In this document: positions 5,231-6,965 of the stretch, one piece after another
Position numbering within the stretch: the first letter of the stretch is position 1
How the letters are laid out: the number at the start of each line of letters is the position of its first letter
Source: an uncultured Oscillospiraceae bacterium
GTDB taxonomy: Bacteria > Bacillota > Clostridia > Oscillospirales > Oscillospiraceae
Length of the DNA: 6,965 bases
Reading direction: 5' to 3'
Assembly (NCBI GenBank): GCA_900769835.1
Contig: CAAGIE010000041.1
Coordinates: 1 to 6,965 of the forward strand
Notes under the pieces: generated by a model
Told to the model about the DNA's origin: nothing
Databases searched by the model: none
What the model saw: only the letters and a program-made list of their open reading frames with translations
Program-made: the position numbers and the translations under genes

Positions 5231-6457
5231 ATGAAATACATCCTTGTTTTAGCGGATGGAATGGCCGATGAGCCGATCGCTGAATTGGGCAACAGAACAC
5301 CCCTGGAAACTGCGACCACGCCCGTTATGGATATGCTGGCGGGCAAGTCTGAGTTGGGCCTTGTTAAGAATGTGCCGGACACAATGAAGCCCGGCAGTGA
5401 TGTTGCGAACCTTTCTGTGTTGGGTTACGATCCGCTGAAGAATTATTCAGGACGGTCATCCCTTGAGGCGCTTAGTGTGGGTGTGGACATGAAACCCACT
5501 GACGTGGTATTTCGTTGCAATATCGTGACTCTGTCCGAAGATGAGCCATACGAAGAAAAGACCATCATCGATCACAGTTCCGGCGAAATCTCTACGGAAG
5601 ATGCCGATGTGCTGATGCAGGCGATCCGGGATGCTTTTAATAACGAGGAATTTACATTCTACACCGGAACCAGTTATCGCGAAGTGATGGTATGGAATAA
5701 TGGTTCTCTCCTGGAACTGGAGCCGCCCCACGATCATCTTGGGTGCAAAGCCGGCGAGTATCTCCCCAAAAACGAAGCGTTTCTTTCCATGATGAAGAAG
5801 AGTTTTGATATTTTGAACAATCATCCTCTGAATCTGGAGCGGGCCGCGCAGGGAAAGAACAAGGCAAATTCCCTTTGGTTTTGGGGTGCCGGTACCAAGC
5901 CTGCGTTGCAGAATTTCCGGGAACGTACCGGATTGAATGGCGCAATGATTTCCGCGGTTGATCTCTTAAAAGGTATCGCAGTGGGAGCAGGTATGCGTGT
6001 GATCGAGGTTCCCGGTGCGAACGGCGGACTGCACACCAATTATGAAGGCAAGGCTGAAGCAGCGGTTCGTGCAGTTTTGGAAGAGGGGAATGATCTTGTA
6101 TATCTCCACGTGGAAGCGCCGGATGAGATGGGCCATAGTGGAAGCGTTACGAACAAGATTCAGTCCATCGAATATATTGACAACAGAATCCTCAAACCTA
6201 TTCTGGAGGCAATGGATGCCTCCGGAGAGGATTATCGGTTACTGTTGTTGCCGGATCACCCTACACCCATTTGCATCCGCACACACACTTCTGAGCCAGT
6301 GCCGTATCTTCTGTTTGACAGTACCGCACAACGAAAGACCATTTGTAATTTTAATGAACATGAAGCCGCTGCCGCAGGGATTTATGAACCTTACGGTTAT
6401 CGACTGATGAATAAATTCATAAATCTTGGAGGAAACAAAAATGAAGAGAACCTATAA
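5231..6457 (+). CDS. apgM: 2,3-bisphosphoglycerate-independent phosphoglycerate mutase, archaeal type (ApgM)
   Basis: Cytoplasmic alkaline-phosphatase-superfamily enzyme interconverting 3- and 2-phosphoglycerate in glycolysis and gluconeogenesis. In the 408-residue product, VLADGMADEP near the N-terminus supplies a metal-binding Asp (D9); PGSDVANLSVLGYDP holds S56, the likely phosphate-carrying serine; NYSGRSSLEA follows. Other metal-site residues are in HVEAPDEMGHSG (D297, H301), LLLPDHPTP (D342, H343) and RTHT (H352). Length is normal for the family. I start at the ATG at 5231 (MKYILVLADG), where homologues begin; AAAGGGG at 5212-5218 is about 12 nt upstream, a little far. The in-frame ATG at 5192 has no ribosome-binding site and the one at 5219 directly abuts the GGGG. 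The last 17 nt overlap serC, implying a coupled operon that feeds or drains 3-phosphoglycerate at the serine branch point. Members are often labelled 'proposed homoserine kinase', which the motifs do not contradict but which I think is less likely. Confidence 0.93.
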   Translation: MKYILVLADGMADEPIAELGNRTPLETATTPVMDMLAGKSELGLVKNVPDTMKPGSDVANLSVLGYDPLKNYSGRSSLEALSVGVDMKPTDVVFRCNIVTLSEDEPYEEKTIIDHSSGEISTEDADVLMQAIRDAFNNEEFTFYTGTSYREVMVWNNGSLLELEPPHDHLGCKAGEYLPKNEAFLSMMKKSFDILNNHPLNLERAAQGKNKANSLWFWGAGTKPALQNFRERTGLNGAMISAVDLLKGIAVGAGMRVIEVPGANGGLHTNYEGKAEAAVRAVLEEGNDLVYLHVEAPDEMGHSGSVTNKIQSIEYIDNRILKPILEAMDASGEDYRLLLLPDHPTPICIRTHTSEPVPYLLFDSTAQRKTICNFNEHEAAAAGIYEPYGYRLMNKFINLGGNKNEENL

Positions 6458-6965
6458 TTTTTCTGCAGGTCCTGCAGTGCTCCCCGAAGAAGTATTGATG
6501 GAAGCTGCCGCTGAAATGCTGGATTACAAGGGCACTGGTATGTCCGTAATGGAAATGAGCCACCGCTCTAAGACTTATCAGGCTATTATCGATGAGGCTG
6601 AAGCAGATCTGCGCGACCTGATGAACATTCCCGATAACTATAAGGTGCTCTTCCTGCAGGGTGGCGCATCCCAGCAGTTTGCAATGATCCCTATGAACCT
6701 GATGAAGAACGGTGTTGCTGATTATATCGTCACCGGTCAGTGGGCAAAGAAGGCATACGAGGAAGCACAGAAGTACGGCAAGGCAAACGCTGTTGCATCT
6801 TCTGCAGATAAGACTTTCTCTTATATTCCTGATTGCTCCGATCTGCCCATTTCTGAGGATGCAGACTATGTGTATATCTGCGAGAACAACACCATCTATG
6901 GCACTAAGTTCTGGAAACTGCCCAACACCAAGGGTAAACTCCTGGTTTCTGACGTTTCTTCCTGC
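6441..6965 (+). CDS. serC: Phosphoserine aminotransferase (partial, C-terminus beyond window end)
   Basis: PLP-dependent enzyme of serine synthesis: 3-phosphohydroxypyruvate plus glutamate gives phosphoserine and 2-oxoglutarate; it can also act in pyridoxine synthesis. The 175 visible residues are typical SerC: YNFSAGPAVLPEEVL at the N-terminus, MEMSHRSK (37-44), FLQGGASQQF (71-80, PLP phosphate site), TGQWAKKA with W101 expected to stack on PLP, ENNTIYGTKF (148-157), and LVSDVSS with D171 expected to contact the PLP ring nitrogen. The PLP-binding lysine lies past the window end. The ATG at 6441 has TTGGAGGA (6426-6433) 7 nt upstream, inside apgM, and the two genes overlap by 17 nt. Codon choice is much more biased than in apgM (12 of 14 Lys are AAG; none of 19 Ala are GCG), which suggests high expression. 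Confidence 0.96.
   Translation, partial: MKRTYNFSAGPAVLPEEVLMEAAAEMLDYKGTGMSVMEMSHRSKTYQAIIDEAEADLRDLMNIPDNYKVLFLQGGASQQFAMIPMNLMKNGVADYIVTGQWAKKAYEEAQKYGKANAVASSADKTFSYIPDCSDLPISEDADYVYICENNTIYGTKFWKLPNTKGKLLVSDVSSC

Overview
The window looks like a chromosomal segment from an endospore-forming, low-to-moderate GC Gram-positive bacterium of the class Clostridia; an Oscillospirales-type gut anaerobe is my guess. The reasons are strong Bacillota-type Shine-Dalgarno sites (AGGAGG/GGTGAT), tight operons, a set of spore-type SpoIID-like and peptidoglycan-binding proteins, and a near-consensus sporulation sigma-E-type promoter. No RNA genes, CRISPR arrays, insertion sequences or phage genes were seen.

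Minus strand, 1-3127. Reading in the direction of transcription, the order is: a 142-residue unrecognised, methionine-rich helical protein (2699-3127); a terminator-like hairpin (2677-2716); a candidate sigma-E promoter (2663-2691); then a compact three-gene unit. That unit holds a 127-residue beta-sandwich-like protein with a probable TTG start (2252-2635), a 420-residue protein with a SpoIID/LytB-like domain plus two peptidoglycan-binding modules (981-2243), and a 179-residue protein with two more such modules (445-984). Gaps inside the unit are 8 bp and a 4-bp overlap. The two peptidoglycan-binding proteins show no signal peptide, which fits synthesis in the mother cell and deposition on the forespore. 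Downstream, behind its own sigma-A-like promoter, is the N-terminal part of a CDP-alcohol phosphatidyltransferase (PgsA-like), cut by the window start.

Plus strand, 3218-6965. asnB (glutamine-hydrolysing asparagine synthetase, 604 residues) is divergent from the spore-type genes and ends in a strong intrinsic terminator. After a 198-bp intergenic region with promoter-like elements come apgM (2,3-bisphosphoglycerate-independent phosphoglycerate mutase, archaeal type) and serC (phosphoserine aminotransferase, cut by the window end). serC begins 17 nt inside the end of apgM. The pair links lower glycolysis at 3-phosphoglycerate to serine synthesis.

The most interesting part is the sporulation-type minus-strand cluster: gene functions beyond domain level are unknown there, and promoter, terminator and start codon are arranged unusually tightly. 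The metabolic genes look ordinary.
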